Of a stretch of 64,000 nucleotides of DNA, positions 10,800 to 23,053 are shown piece after piece. Both the position numbers and the translations under genes were made by a program. How positions within the stretch are numbered: the first letter of the stretch is position 1; the number at the start of each line of letters is the position of its first letter. Source of the DNA: Steinernema hermaphroditum (Eukaryota > Nematoda > Chromadorea > Rhabditida > Steinernematidae); the NCBI GenBank assembly GCA_030435675.1, contig CM059623.1:4118012-4182011 (forward strand). Direction: 5' to 3'. The notes beneath the pieces were generated by a model. The model was not told where the DNA came from and did no database searches. It saw only the letters and a list, made by a program, of their open reading frames with translations.

Positions 10800-13700
10800 T
10801 TAGCAGACAAGTTTGATGGACCCATTGGTGGAGCCGAAGAGCAGAATCTTGTTGAGGGGCAGATAGCCGACGGAACACAGAGATCCAGCGAAGAAGTCGG
10901 ACTTCAGTTTTGTGTCCACAACGCTTACGTCGTCGTCGTAAATTCTCAGCTTGTTCTGGACTTGAACGGTGGCGAACTGACCTCCGGAGAGTTTTGCGGC
11001 TAACGAAGCCGTCTCAGGGAGCTTCCTCACCAGATTTACACCATTTTCTGGAGTGATCGTCCACGAACAGACCGGGTGGTCCGTGTGGATGGTGAGAAAA
11101 CGGTCCTCGGAGAGCCATTCCAGCTGAACGACAGCTTTCTAAGGGGCTTTCAAAGGGCGCTTACCTGGATGCAATCGCTATGAGTGTTGTTGAATGCCAT
11201 CAATTTGCCGTTGCGAACGTCGACAGCCGAAAGTGCTCCATTGGAGAGGACGACGGCGAGCACTCTAGAGCTGGGGGATACACCGAAGGCCCGGACTGAG
11301 GCGCTGCTAGAATTGGTGACGCAAAGATGATAGGACCATTTGCCTTCGCGGAGGTCGAGGATCCTGAAAATCCAGTTTCATTGCATTAAACGATATAATT
11401 TTCTTTGCAAGGGGCTGCCGTTTGAGAAATTGAGGGAGAGTAATACTCTTCTTTATTGGGCAAGCTGTGCAAAAATAGTTGCCGTCCGCATGAGTTTGAT
11501 CATTTGGCAGTAATCAGTTCTTTCCAATTAGCTTATTCTGTGTTTTTTTCTGTGCGCTTTTTCGGAGCGGTCGGTTTCCGATACCAAACAAACTGAGGGT
11601 TTTAGACACCAGAAAAATTACGGACCCGCGCCGGCGTCGAACCGACCCCGACCGGCTTACTAATCACAAACGGTTGCAATGATGCACACAGACAGTGCGA
11701 AATCCACCGATTAACTGCCACTAGCTCTAGCCAATAGGAAAAGGACGAACTAGGGCACTTCTCAGACTGCTTATCTTATTAGCATTTAAGCTGATCTTGA
11801 TCGTGATCTTAGAGCTGTCTAACCCATTTTATATAAATTTCAAAAACTGAATAAACTACACGTTTGGATGCATCTGAAACCGCACCAAAAAGAGAATGTG
11901 GTCTGGAGGACGTATGCTTAGCAATAGCTCAAATCTAAAAGTGCACTCTAAGACCTCTTGTTATGTTCTGAACTCAATGGTCTCTCAACTTCCCGAAAAA
12001 CCGCAAGCTTCGCATGTGAGAAGCCGCTCACACACTAGGTGATAACGAATTTTAAGACGGCTTCCCAAACGAGTCTTCTGTTGGCATTCCTCATTTTGCG
12101 AAGGAATGTAGGGTCTCACTTACTTAATCATGTTATCTGTAAGATTTCCAACAGCGAGCGTGTGTTGGTCGATAGGCTTCAGAGTCGAAATCGTCGACGA
12201 TTCGCCTCCTCCAGAAGGCCACTCGAAACTGCACAGTGTTGAGCCACGGAAAGGGTCCCAAATCTGGAAAGAAAGGCCACATGAAGATTAAGAACTACGC
12301 CACAAACAGACATGGAGAGATCCATCGGTTGAAGTGATTAGCTGCCCAAACGCCATAGAACATACGTCTTGAATGGCCTTGGTATGCATTTTGTATGTCC
12401 ACTGGCAAAGAGAAACTTGCTCGTTCGACTTCACTGACCAGAGCTTCACGGTTTTGTCGAGCGAGCCGGAAATGAATGAGTTCTCGTTGTCCAGAACCGC
12501 AATTTTCTTGACAGCCGCCGAGTGACCCTGGTAGGCTCCTAGCTGAATGTGGTTGAAGGAGGTAAGCCTTTCCGAAGTGGAAGAAAGAACTGAAGCCACT
12601 CGCGCTATCCATCCTCCTTCAAGATGATACTTTGAATTTGCTGTCATCTTTTCACTAAATTATACAAATGAATTTTGAAGTTACGAACAAAGTTACTTCA
12701 GAGTCAAATTGGAGGTCGGATCAAAATTTGATGCCATGGAAGCTCCCGAGGAGCCGATAGTGGACAGGCGGTTGCCTAGCCCAACTGAAGCGATGGCGAA
12801 CTGAGACGGAGAATGCCTTAAGTAGGTTGGCGAGGAGGCAAGAAGATTGGGTGAAGATGTAGATCCTGAAGTGTTGACGTCGGCAAGTTGGAAGATGAGA
12901 GGAGCGTTTGGAAGGCTGTTGGCAATGAATTGACGTCCACAGGCGCATGAGAAGATTTGTAGAAGTTGCCGGGCGAAGGAAGAGGTGAAAATTGCCTTGA
13001 GCTGGAAATTTGTTTCTTTTCTTGTTTCTTGTTTCAAATTTGTTTCTTTGTCTTTATGGAGCGCACATGAATACAGGGTGCGGCAGAAATACGATCTCAG
13101 TCATTCAATTCCTGTAGTTTTGTTTTGTAAATCGGTCTGCCTTCTCGATATTAAGAAAAATCAAAATGCTAAGCCATATCAATAATGGACCTCTGCCGGC
13201 CCAGACTTCTGGACCAAAGAAGATTGGCCCTCTAGCAACCCGGATTTGAAGCAAATGGATCTCGCGATGTGGAGTATCTTGGAGGGGAAGGCCTGCCAAG
13301 TTTGCATGCCATAATCAACCGGTTAGGCTGCTCTCCAGAAGACATGGGACAAAATTTCGCTGAGAAGTCAGGCGGTCACTGCAAAAATTTTTCAAAACGT
13401 TCGGACGCCTGTGTCGTGATAAAAGACGACCTCTGAATCTGTGAAATCCCATTCGGTTTTTGTTGCACTTTCTTGAGGTAAATTGCTTTTAGAAGATTTG
13501 GGAGAAAAGAAACATAATTTCAGTTTTGTTTTGTTTGAATCGGGTCTAAGTCTAAGGCTGAAGTCCATCTATCTCTCTTTTCTGTCTTCCCTCCAACACC
13601 CTATCGCGGGAGGTCTGAAACGTTTCCTCCACTTCCTGGAACCGTGCCTGCCTCACTGACTTCTCTCAAGTCGTAAACAACTTTGCAAGGATTTCTGCCC

Positions 13701-16700
13701 ACCTGCACGCATAAGCTCTAGGATCGAGAAAATCCATTTGCGCAAATCCGCTTTCCGGCCTCCATCCAATCTACCCTAATGCGGGGACCGTGCAAAAATC
13801 CGACCACTTTGTATCCTTGAGCGCCTTTGGCCCTCGCACAAACAACTTTGCAAGGATTTCTGCCCACACACACGTACATAATCTCTGCGGTCTTTCATTT
13901 TTGATAAATCCATTAAGACATATCCGCTCCCCTTCCTCTGCGGCGATCTGCACGGTGGAAAGCTAATTACATTCCCAATTGGCAGGTTTGCCATGTGGTT
14001 ATTATGACGAAGGTAACATAATGATCCAATCACCCAACTTGCATGAGTTACTTAATATAATATAAGAAGCGTGGCTCTGCGTCAGTCCTCCTGAGAATTT
14101 CTCAGGAAACGGATCGAAAACACACCGATGGCTAATGACGAAATGCGACACCGACTTGGTTTCGTCACATTACGCCTGATAGTATAATTAAAAGATTTGC
14201 TATCGTGTAGAGGAAAAATGTAATCAGGAAAATGGAAGAGCGGAAATGCCTTAATGGAGTCTCAAGGATGCATGTGCGTGCAGAAATGTCTGCACATTAT
14301 TTATGAGTCCAAGAAGACCACTCGCGCAACACGATGCAGGGAACTCGCATGACCGGGTATGGGGAAAAGGTAGGAAGTTGGAAGATTCTTCCTGCCATGA
14401 CACGCCTGATCGTCCAAAAAGGGTTCATATGTATCAACTCCTGTTCTTAAGAGGGAAGGTTTGGAGCTGCATACTTAAGAATCGCGCTGGTTTTAAGCGA
14501 CAGTCACGCTTCAGATGGGTCCTACAGCGACAAACCTGATTGCCCAGACGGAATTCATATTTTCTCACTTCTGAGTCGAGTTTTAAACGGTGAAACTTGA
14601 TTGAGAACAGACGGATTTGACGCCCCTGTAGGGCGATGATCCAAAATTCTTATTCACCCTAGGGCGTCACCTTGAGTTCCAAGTTATAACTCAAAAATGG
14701 AACATAATCCGTGCGTCATACTCCCCAGTTCTATCCACTCCACTTAATCTTAGCTCTCCTTTTGCACATGCATGCGGCAAACTTGAAAGTGAACGCAAAG
14801 TTTGATGCATAAATCTGGAACGTTCATTCGCTACCGTCCAGCGTCACCTCTTTGAACATCTAAGCACCTACTCACCTGAGTCGGGGCAACAGCAATCGGA
14901 AGAATTCTTAGCTTCCCATCCTCCTCATCATCCATGTAATCATAAATCAGATTGAACGTGCAGAAAATCCTTTGAATGCTGGCCGACATAAAACGCTGGA
15001 CGTTCTCAACTCCTATTCGGCACGCGAGCAGCTCGATGCAGCGGACGGTTTTACAGGCGAACAACAACCGGGCGTTCTGAGAGGAGAAATGTATCGACGG
15101 AGAGGAGAAGAGTCGAACTGCTGGGAAGAGCACTTTGTCTATTATAACTTCCTGAAGAACAAAGCAGTTGCCCTGAAGATGGACTAGAGGCACAAACCTG
15201 GAGGTTATCCATCAACTGCTTATCCGACAAACAGTTGCAGACGTGCTGCAGAAGCACAACAGCGGAAATCACAGCACTTTCCAGATTTTGGGTCAGCTTC
15301 TTTAGAGCCTGATCGATGAGATCGGCGCAGAACGGTAGATATTGCATGGTGATGAGGGAAGAGCCGTATAGAGCGGCGATTTCGATCAGGCAGTCAACGG
15401 CGTTTCGGCTGGATTCGTCGCCTTCTGATACGACATCCAGGGACATCTGAATTACGGAGTCATTGAGACATTCCAGCTACAGGTTTTAGTTCTGAATTGT
15501 TAAATGGTCATGGATAAAAAAGTTCTTTAAAATTTCAGAAAATTTAATTTTTTAAAGAACCTCTTATTTTTGAGGTCGCTGAGCACGAAGGTTTCTCGTG
15601 GAAAACGTAACCGTTTCCGAGAGATACCAAAAAATAGACAAAAAAAAACGTCGTACAAACTTTGCCGTCCAACGCAAGGCAGAGTTCGCCATTTGTTCCA
15701 ACAACCTTTCAGTCTCTTGATTTAGAGGTTGTCCAACATCATGCTAAATCCAGTTTCCAGCGAAACCTCGTAGTTTTCAAAAAATAAGCCTTAGGGTGCA
15801 GAATATGTTTTGCTGTCTAATTGTCGGGATGCCGGTCCCGATACGACTTCCATGACGGACACGACCGTAATTCCGCGTTTTCTACGCACTTATCCAATCG
15901 AAGCGATGATGGGCTCATTCGACGTACCAGAAACTGATAAGCAAAATGCTACCCACCGCAGACATGCAGGTCACGTATTTTGGCCAAAAAGAATGAAAAT
16001 GTTGCGCAAGTCGTTTCGGGACCAGCATATCGGAACGGTAGTAAAACACATTCTGTGCCCTGAGGTCTGTTTCTAAAAAAACGATTTCGCCATCGCGCTC
16101 AGCGTCCCCGAAAACAAGGGTACATAAACTTTCAGAAGTTTTACATAACTTTTTTATCGATGACCAGGCCACTTCAAGTCCCTTTAAGTTTTATTTGCTC
16201 CAGGTTGCAATGGCTGTTTTATGGTTGATATTCCTTTACCAGCAGGCTCTATATCCTTGCCCATGTTGACCGTCGACCATGTTTTTCCCATACTAACTAA
16301 GAATTCCTTAGAAGGCCTTTTAAATGTCTCGCTTACTATACTTACTATACTTGCGTATATGCAGTTTTTAGGTTATTCAACTCAATTAAGGTCAACTTCG
16401 CAGCGTGTTATTCGCTTTTGGTTTTTGGCGTAAAGCTAATTGAATAGACCAGCAGCAGCTAACTTGATCTGCATTGACGCAAATGGATAATAAGATTACA
16501 GATCGGCATAGTTAAAAATAACCCAATTAGCAATAATGCCGTAAACATACCTCCACTATTTCAGGAATCTTCTGATGTCGATCCGAATAACACAACGCCA
16601 ACATTCTGAGCAGACTAGACGAGATATAAGTCGTTGTGATGATAGGCCCATAGCGTTTAGTGAGCCAAACGATACTCTCTTTGGCCACCTCGTAGACATC

Positions 16701-19700
16701 CTTATTCGAAGAGGTCACCGCCTCAACGATCGACGGGAGGAAGTTGTTGAGAAAGAAGTCAGTTCCATATCGAATCGATAGTTGTATGAGGAATCTTCGA
16801 TCGAACAACTAAACAGGAAGCTTGAAGACTATAACATGGTTAACTACCTTGACGGTGTGAGGAGTGATGTCTTCGAGTAATTTCTTCATTTCCGGCACTA
16901 ATCTCTCAAGTTGCTTCCTTTCGGTGTATTCAGCGACGCGACCGAAGAGGCGATAGCAAACGGTAACAGATTCTTGGCCTCCGCGTTGAAGGAGTTGAAC
17001 GAAAATGTTTATCCACATCTCGCCGTAGTGGCTGAACTCGACGGCATCCAGAAGTATGTCTATCTTTTCCAGGAAGAAACGTCTTGTGTCTGCAAGATTT
17101 TGGATCCATTTTCGTCAGGTCACTTTGAGTCCCCCAACCTGTTGACGTGCCCACAGCCGCAATTTGGTCGACCGCATATAACTGCGTTAACTTATCATGA
17201 ACGCCGAAAGCGATCAAAGGAATGTTGAGAGGATTCGTTATCCTATTCACCAAGTCGAAGTCCTAAAAGAGGGAATGAGTCAGTTTCGGAGCGAGTACGG
17301 TACCGAGGACTTGACGAAACCCTTAGCCGATTCATCGGATAGAAGGTGTTTTATGGTCTGACGCATGTGTCGGGGAATCATGTAAAGCCGGGAGGCGAGA
17401 AGGCTCTTTGCCCTATTGAGACGATCTTCAAACGTCGCCGATTCGCTTAGATTGCGACAAAACGGAGCCACGGCTAATTCGATGATGCAGACTACTGCGC
17501 TTTGAGCGGTTAGTCGGAGCTTCCTGCAGCTCTGAGACTGAAGCACGTATGGGTGCAATGATACCATGCTTGTATCTTACCGTTTTCTCATAAATCTCCT
17601 TCAAAACATCGCCTAATTTTTCCGACTCTTCCCTCATCTCTTCATTGGAAAAATGGCTAAGATATGCGGGATTGTACTTAGGCGCTTTCATCAGTACCCC
17701 ACTTATTTCTTGAAGACTCAGTTTGGCTCGTCGCGGGTGTGGCCGCTCGAAGAGCTGCACGGCGCCGTGGAGTCTAACACCGGAAACGGGCTTCTGCATG
17801 AACGAGAGGTGAACATTGAAGGCGTCGACGGCGTCAGGCCCAGAAAGGAGATAGCCAAAAGCGAGATCAATCCATAGGTGCAGATTGTCGGAGACCTCGT
17901 CAGATTCGAGCATGCTCCTGTGCCATTTTACGAATTCGGCACCATCGGCCGTCCACGATGGTAGTTCGATGTCGGTCATGTCGGGATGAATGGAGTGGAA
18001 GAGCGAAGCATCTTCGAATAGGTCCGGAATACACTCCTCCGGTGTCCACATATACAGTCGCAGCATGGAGGACGGGTACTCTTCTGGAACCCACTAGAAT
18101 CTCGTGTTCGTTTGATTCTAGTACAATCGCTTGCCTTCGCCCTCACATGTCGACAAAGATCTTCTTTTTTCTCCACTCTCGCTCGATAGACCATATAACC
18201 GATCTCCGACAGAAGTTCTGGGACATGATGCGCTGGCTCTCCTTTCGTGTACTGTAGGTTCAGCTGATCGTCGCCTTTCTTCAAGCGATACTTTGTTTTG
18301 CTGAGTGGTCTCCAACCTCCGTTCGAAGAGGTGAATTCACATACCCACGGGAATATTGGGTAGTTGTAGATGTCGCATCGTTTTCTGCCTAAAGTAAGTA
18401 AGTTTAGCATTGTTTCAACGTGAATGCCCCTACCAGCAAAATGATTGAGCGCCAGGAGATAATCGTAATTTGAGATCGCTCCTATCCTCCATCGTTCCGA
18501 TATCGTTTCAATGTCGACAGGTTCACTAATCGACGATTCTGTAGAAGTCAGTGTGATGGCTTTTGAGGAGCTAGGAATGTCAAAAGGTACTGTAGCCAGG
18601 ATGTCATGGAGGTTAGCCGTTATCCAGAGATTCGAATCAACGTTCAGCGAACGGAGGGAGAGGAGAGGGTAAAGTTGGCGCTGAGCAAAGCGGTGGAATA
18701 AGTGAATGAGTTGGAGGGACAGTAGATTGAAGACCTGAAACATCGATCTAGTTGGGCACCTCCTTCACCAGGTCTAACTTGAGAATCAACAGAGTAGTTG
18801 TGGTGGGCGTAGAGGGAGACGTCATGAAGCGTTTGACTGGCGCCCTCAATTTTGGCATAAATGATTCTCGATGGCTTTGTTTCGTGCTCAACAGCGCAAA
18901 TTGGAGGCGCTATGTGTGAGTGATAGGTGATCGGACGCCAAATGTAATCTTCGACTTGACTGTCGGCGTCGAATGTGATCCAAGAGAAGGAGAAGAGTCT
19001 GGCCACTTCTCGAATGAGACGAATTGGTTCTTTCGAGATGCTAGGACCATCGTCGCACTCGAGCAGGGTGGTCCGTTGTGGCGTTTCCAAATGACTGAAA
19101 ATGACGATGAGAGAACCAGCCAGTTTTTACTAAGAACTGTTACAGACTTACCAAGAGGTCACCTTGCACTTAAAAAAGACTTTTCAAATCCATCTCAGTC
19201 AACTCCAAGGTCTCCAAAACAAGCATATTGTTGATGCAAATAATAAATTTTTTTAATCTTGGTGATGATCGGTTGGATCAGTTGATGTGATGAGACGGTG
19301 AAAAAGAACATCGTTCGATTCAAGAAACCAGGTGCTTTTGACGAGAACAATTTGATGCTAAACTGCCTAGGATATCACCGAGGCTGTCACGACTATGATT
19401 CGCTTTTTTATGTACCCGTATTGTAGCGACTGTAGACTGTACCCGTTTTTGTAATCTTGACAGCTTCGCTGCTATCCTAGACAGTCTCGCGTCAAATCGC
19501 TCTGCTTCCCAACAAACCGGTTTTGTTCGTATTGTGTAGTGTTGAAAAACACCCTTTTCCGTTGGTTCCTTAACCTTGATTTATAAGAAATGGTCAAGTT
19601 ACACTGTTACTCATATCGTCCCTTTGATCGTTCATATATAATCACATCATCCCCTTGATGATTTTCCAAATGAAGCTCAAGAGTTCAAATCTATCATTTC

Positions 19701-20027
19701 AATCGGAAACTTCATATTAATTTTGTTCCCTTAGCACAATGTTCCACTCACCCTACCGGAAGGGATACCTAACGTCTTCTAGTCACAACATTCAATCACA
19801 ACTAGGCCAACTAATGCGACTTCAGTTCATGTTTAACACAGTTCTTGCATTGGTGGCTATTTGCAAAATGACTCTTACATTTTTTGCGGCAGTCCATCGA
19901 GCTCATAAATCGTCAGTGGCAGAGTGTGTCCGTCGACGACGGCGTCGAAGCGATGAGTCGACGGGTCCACAGGCGTCCGAAGCGCCTGGCGGCCGATCGC
20001 CTCGATGGCGGCCCGATTCAGCGACAT
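10800..20027 (-). CDS. WDR81: WDR81 homologue (BEACH and WD40 protein)
   Basis: Sixteen exons in transcription order: 20027-19879, 19094-18779, 18734-18434, 18388-18135, 18093-17581, 17537-17304, 17262-17139, 17089-16848, 16808-16551, 15476-15198, 15151-14876, 13001-12697, 12654-12312, 12263-12124, 11363-11165, 11123-10800; about 1418 residues. The BEACH core is visible across exons 3-5: ISNYDYLLALNHFAGR, YPIFPWV, WTPEECIPDLF, SIHPDM. The C-terminal WD40 propeller includes SGSLDKTVKLW and HIWDPF, and ends GSTNGSIKLVC like the human protein. In animals WDR81 with WDR91 lowers endosomal PI3P (C. elegans SORF-2/SORF-1). The first exon starts right after a TTCCCAG acceptor and joins exon 2 in phase over a 783-nt intron, but it is the least certain part. 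Intron 18094-18134 is GC-AG. Introns of about 1.9 and 1.1 kb carry repeats. Confidence 0.9.
11620..11690 (-). repeat. tRNA-like fragment inside WDR81 intron
   Basis: On the minus strand a GGTTCGACGCC block resembles a tRNA B-box, preceded by sequence that does not fold into a full cloverleaf. Best read as a degenerate tRNA-derived element in the 760-nt intron. Confidence 0.3.
13675..13867. repeat. 165-bp direct duplication in WDR81 intron
   Basis: A 28-bp block (AAACAACTTTGCAAGGATTT continuing into CTGCCCAC) occurs identically at 13675-13702 and 13840-13867. The flanks are diverged but alignable. It lies inside the 1.9-kb intron 13002-14875. Confidence 0.7.
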
Positions 20028-20029
20028 CT

Positions 20030-21130
20030 GGGAATCAACAGCTGCAGCAGCACGCCGTCATGGAAAGCGCGTGCGACGACGGGACGGCGGAGAATACAAC
20101 TGTTCTCACAACGAACTGGAGACGCCAAGGTGAAACAAGTAGGGCTGCTCGCGCGCGTGCCCCACAACTGCCGATGGACTGTTTATTTTTTGTGCTCGTC
20201 GATATTATGTTACCCGATTCTGATTTATGGCTGTGCTGGAACGGGGTAACTGGCTTGGTTTAGGTCGGGTGTGGTGAGTAAGGCGGTGGAAGGTGGACGC
20301 GGTCTCCTGTAGATTGGTATCAAACATGTCTAGAAAAATAACTGTTTGTTCCAGAGAAAAAGGCTATAACTCAAAAGATGATATTCGTGGCCAACGGAAT
20401 CTTATGTTTTTACCTTATATATAACATGTTATTTGTCGAAAAAATGCGGACGGTTTTGTGAGTTGTAGAGATCTGCATTCTACTCTAGTGTTGACCTTGG
20501 GGTCTTCATAGTGGTTTTCCACAGTGCATGTTTCCCACTCCTCTTGTCTGTTCGAGTATGAGAAAGTCATCTTTTCGGGGGCAGAAGACAGAGCTCGAGG
20601 TTTAAAGAATTCTATAGAAAATCGATGAAATATTGTGCCTTCCTAAGTCGTCAAATAATGACGTTTTAATTTATGCGAATACTCTTAAAGGATAAGAATT
20701 TATTCAGTGGGTGGATGGTCTAGTTGTGGGATTTTGGATCGCAAAAGTTGTCTAGAATCAAGGCGCACTTCGGACAAAGATTACCTTGACATGAATTCCA
20801 CAGAACTTTCTCTAATGTCTATTTTATAACAGCCTGATGAGTGTATCTGAGAACGTCAAGAATCAGTCATTCACTGTTCCGATGGCAGTGGAAAGAAGAA
20901 ACCCTAGATCTCCTGTACTATTGAAGAATTCCCACACATAACCTGCATTATTAAATAGCGTGGAAAAACAGCGTTTCTTTGAGAACTGCGCAGTACTCAC
21001 ACCTTCCCATTTCTGCTCTGTTCAGTCGTCTCTCTTTATTCAGTCATCATCGACAGCAATGCCATCGAAAGCGATGCTTTGTCGTGAATGTCGCATTGTT
21101 TACAAGTCATATAAATGCGTATCCACCATC
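20030..21130. other. Intergenic region between WDR81 and PYM start sites
   Basis: About 1.1 kb between the divergent 5' ends of the WDR81 homologue (minus) and PYM (+), so it should hold both promoters. I see no gene in it. An acceptor-like CCATCTTTAG at 21126-21135 precedes the PYM start. Confidence 0.55.
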
Positions 21131-21150
21131 TTTAGATACTCAACACATCC

Positions 21151-21759
21151 ATGTCCGGCGGAGACGTTCGCATCAAGACGAAGGAGGGCGAGACGTACAT
21201 CGCCGCCACTCAACGCCCCGATGGAACGTGGCGCAAAGCGAGGCGCGTCAAGGAAGGCTACGTTCCGCAGGATGAGCAACCCAAGTACGAGGCGCGTGGT
21301 GAACAGATGCGCCGAGAGATGGCCGCTCAGAATCAAGCTCCCCGATATCCAGTTGGATGGACGCCTAAACAGATGAAGGAAGGGATGAATGCAAGGCCTG
21401 GCCGAGCTGCTGCATCGCAGAGTGCTGCAAAGTCCAAGGTCACCTTTGCTCCTGAACTTGGACCAGGTCCTTCCGGTCCCCAGAAGCCTCTAACGGCAGT
21501 CTTCAAACCGAACGCCTGCATCACTCCACAGGACCACCTTGAAAAGAAGATAAAAAATGTCCAAAAGAAAATCGACGAAATCGACAAACTAGAGGTGTGT
21601 ACTCAGATTGAGCAGCTGGATGCTAAAGCTTTATTTCAGGCTCGAATCAAGAGTGGGGAACTGGCGAATCCGGAAAAGAATCAGCTACAGAAGATTGAGC
21701 GTAGGAAGGATTTCCAAGAGGAGATCGATAAGCTGACGAAGGAGTTGGAGGCACTATGA
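21151..21759 (+). CDS. PYM1: PYM homologue (partner of Y14-Mago)
   Basis: The N-terminus has the PYM/WIBG signature with [20 protein letters not shown] at about residues 20-39. The C-terminus is a charged coiled coil like the ribosome-binding part of the human protein. PYM binds the Mago-Y14 heterodimer and helps remove exon junction complexes during translation. The frame 21151-21759 is open throughout (202 aa). However, 21595-21639 is a 45-nt stretch with a GTGTGT donor and TTTATTTCAG acceptor, and removing it restores a continuous helix, giving exons 21151-21594 and 21640-21759 (187 aa). A candidate SL acceptor (ATCTTTAG) lies 15 bp before the ATG. It converges with BLOS-1, 63 bp between stops. 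Confidence 0.88.
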   Translation: MSGGDVRIKTKEGETYIAATQRPDGTWRKARRVKEGYVPQDEQPKYEARGEQMRREMAAQNQAPRYPVGWTPKQMKEGMNARPGRAAASQSAAKSKVTFAPELGPGPSGPQKPLTAVFKPNACITPQDHLEKKIKNVQKKIDEIDKLEVCTQIEQLDAKALFQARIKSGELANPEKNQLQKIERRKDFQEEIDKLTKELEAL

Positions 21760-21822
21760 GTCGACCGGTGATTGCTGTGATTGTTTCTTCTCTGAAGTGG
21801 ATAAGTCTAATTTACATAAAAT

Positions 21823-22894
21823 CTATCCTTCGATACCTTTGTACGCTTCTTGCAAAGTGCTCATTATGCAGTTGATGTCCGAGTCAATGGTGTTGGCCCA
21901 GTTCTCAACATCGCCGATCTCCTTTAATCCTTGATTGAAAGCGTCTGTCAGCTGGATCCATTGATCAGTCAGCTTCACAAGTTTCGATACGTTCACTTCC
22001 ATTTTCTTCGCTTCCACGTCCAGACGCTTCTGGTTGTTGTAGGCGTGGGAGACCCTAGACATTCAAGGTGTACGTCTGGTGAATGGTTCATCTGGTACCT
22101 GCTGTTTAGATGATCGACAACAGCGTGTGTTAGATTATGGGCGGCGACGATTGCCTCGTTTTTGCGCTTCTCTGTAATTAATCGACGTAATTATCGCTTC
22201 CGGACTCGATGCTTAAAACCCTATCGAGTCCGAGTGCGACTCTCGAGGCCAGACCATAGAGCCCTGGGTAAAAATGAGGACAAACCGGGGCCAAATAGAC
22301 GGACTCTTTGTCTCGTCTGTTCTCTAGTACCGGTAAGCAACGGGCTCCCCATGCAAATGACCCATTTGAGTCTGCAGATTGAGTGCGTTTTGAGGTATCC
22401 CAAAAAGAGTGTTCTCAAAAGATAAGCCTAGAATGTCATTTCCGGAGCATCCAATTGTGAAAATTAGTCTATTGCAAAACTGCCGGCATAAAGCCGTCCC
22501 CTTCCCCAACCATCCCCTTTGGGGATTAGACAGTCCCTTTTTGTACTATGAACCGTCCATGAACCGTCCCGTCCCGAGCCGTAGAAATGAACTCGGCAGT
22601 GAGTGCGACACATCAGGGGACGGTCGAAATCCTAGCTCATTCCAGAGGGGACGGTCGAGATAAAGGAGGCGTTTCCTTTCGGTAATCAAGAATTCGTGTC
22701 CTACAGCCGATCCCAATCACTCTTCCTCCCATGTTTCCAAAGCTCCTTCAAATCACATCAATCTTAGGGGAAATATGCCTAAAGGTGTGCTTTCAAATCA
22801 CATCAATTTAAACCACTTTTAGATCAAGCTAACCTTGTTCCTCTTTCCGTAGCTGCTGCCTGCTTTGGTGCTCCTTTAACATAGCCGATAGCAT
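21823..22894 (-). CDS. blos-1: BLOC-1 subunit 1 (BLOS1/GCN5L1)
   Basis: Exons 22894-22834, 22171-22099, 22054-21823; 121 residues (human about 125). The conserved start MLSAMLKEHQ, the middle VVDHLN and the block TDQWI...ALKEIGD-like (here GLKEIGDVENWA) identify BLOC1S1. Family role: subunit of BLOC-1 and BORC, acting in lysosome and endosome positioning and lysosome-related organelle biogenesis; the vertebrate protein is also linked to mitochondrial acetylation. All junction phases agree. A TCACTTTAG acceptor just upstream suggests trans-splicing. Intron 1 (662 nt) holds an inverted repeat (CGGACTCGAT/ATCGAGTCCG near 22200-22231) and GGGACGGTCG repeats around 22600-22660. Confidence 0.9.
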
Positions 22895-23053
22895 CTTGGC
22901 ACCTAAAGTGACATGATTTACATTTACACACCGCCCATCATCGTCTCAGAGAAATTTATCCGCTTAAACGGATGCATCGGCCGTTTCTCTCCATCGTCTA
23001 AGTGAAAATGCTTTAATAACATTATGAATAAATACAATTATGCTTAGTAGAGA

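Noticed and set aside
19739..20263. Two overlapping long + frames of 174 and 121 codons
   Set aside because: They lie antisense to the first exon of WDR81, whose minus reading starts after an acceptor and joins the next exon in phase. The + frames show no domain.
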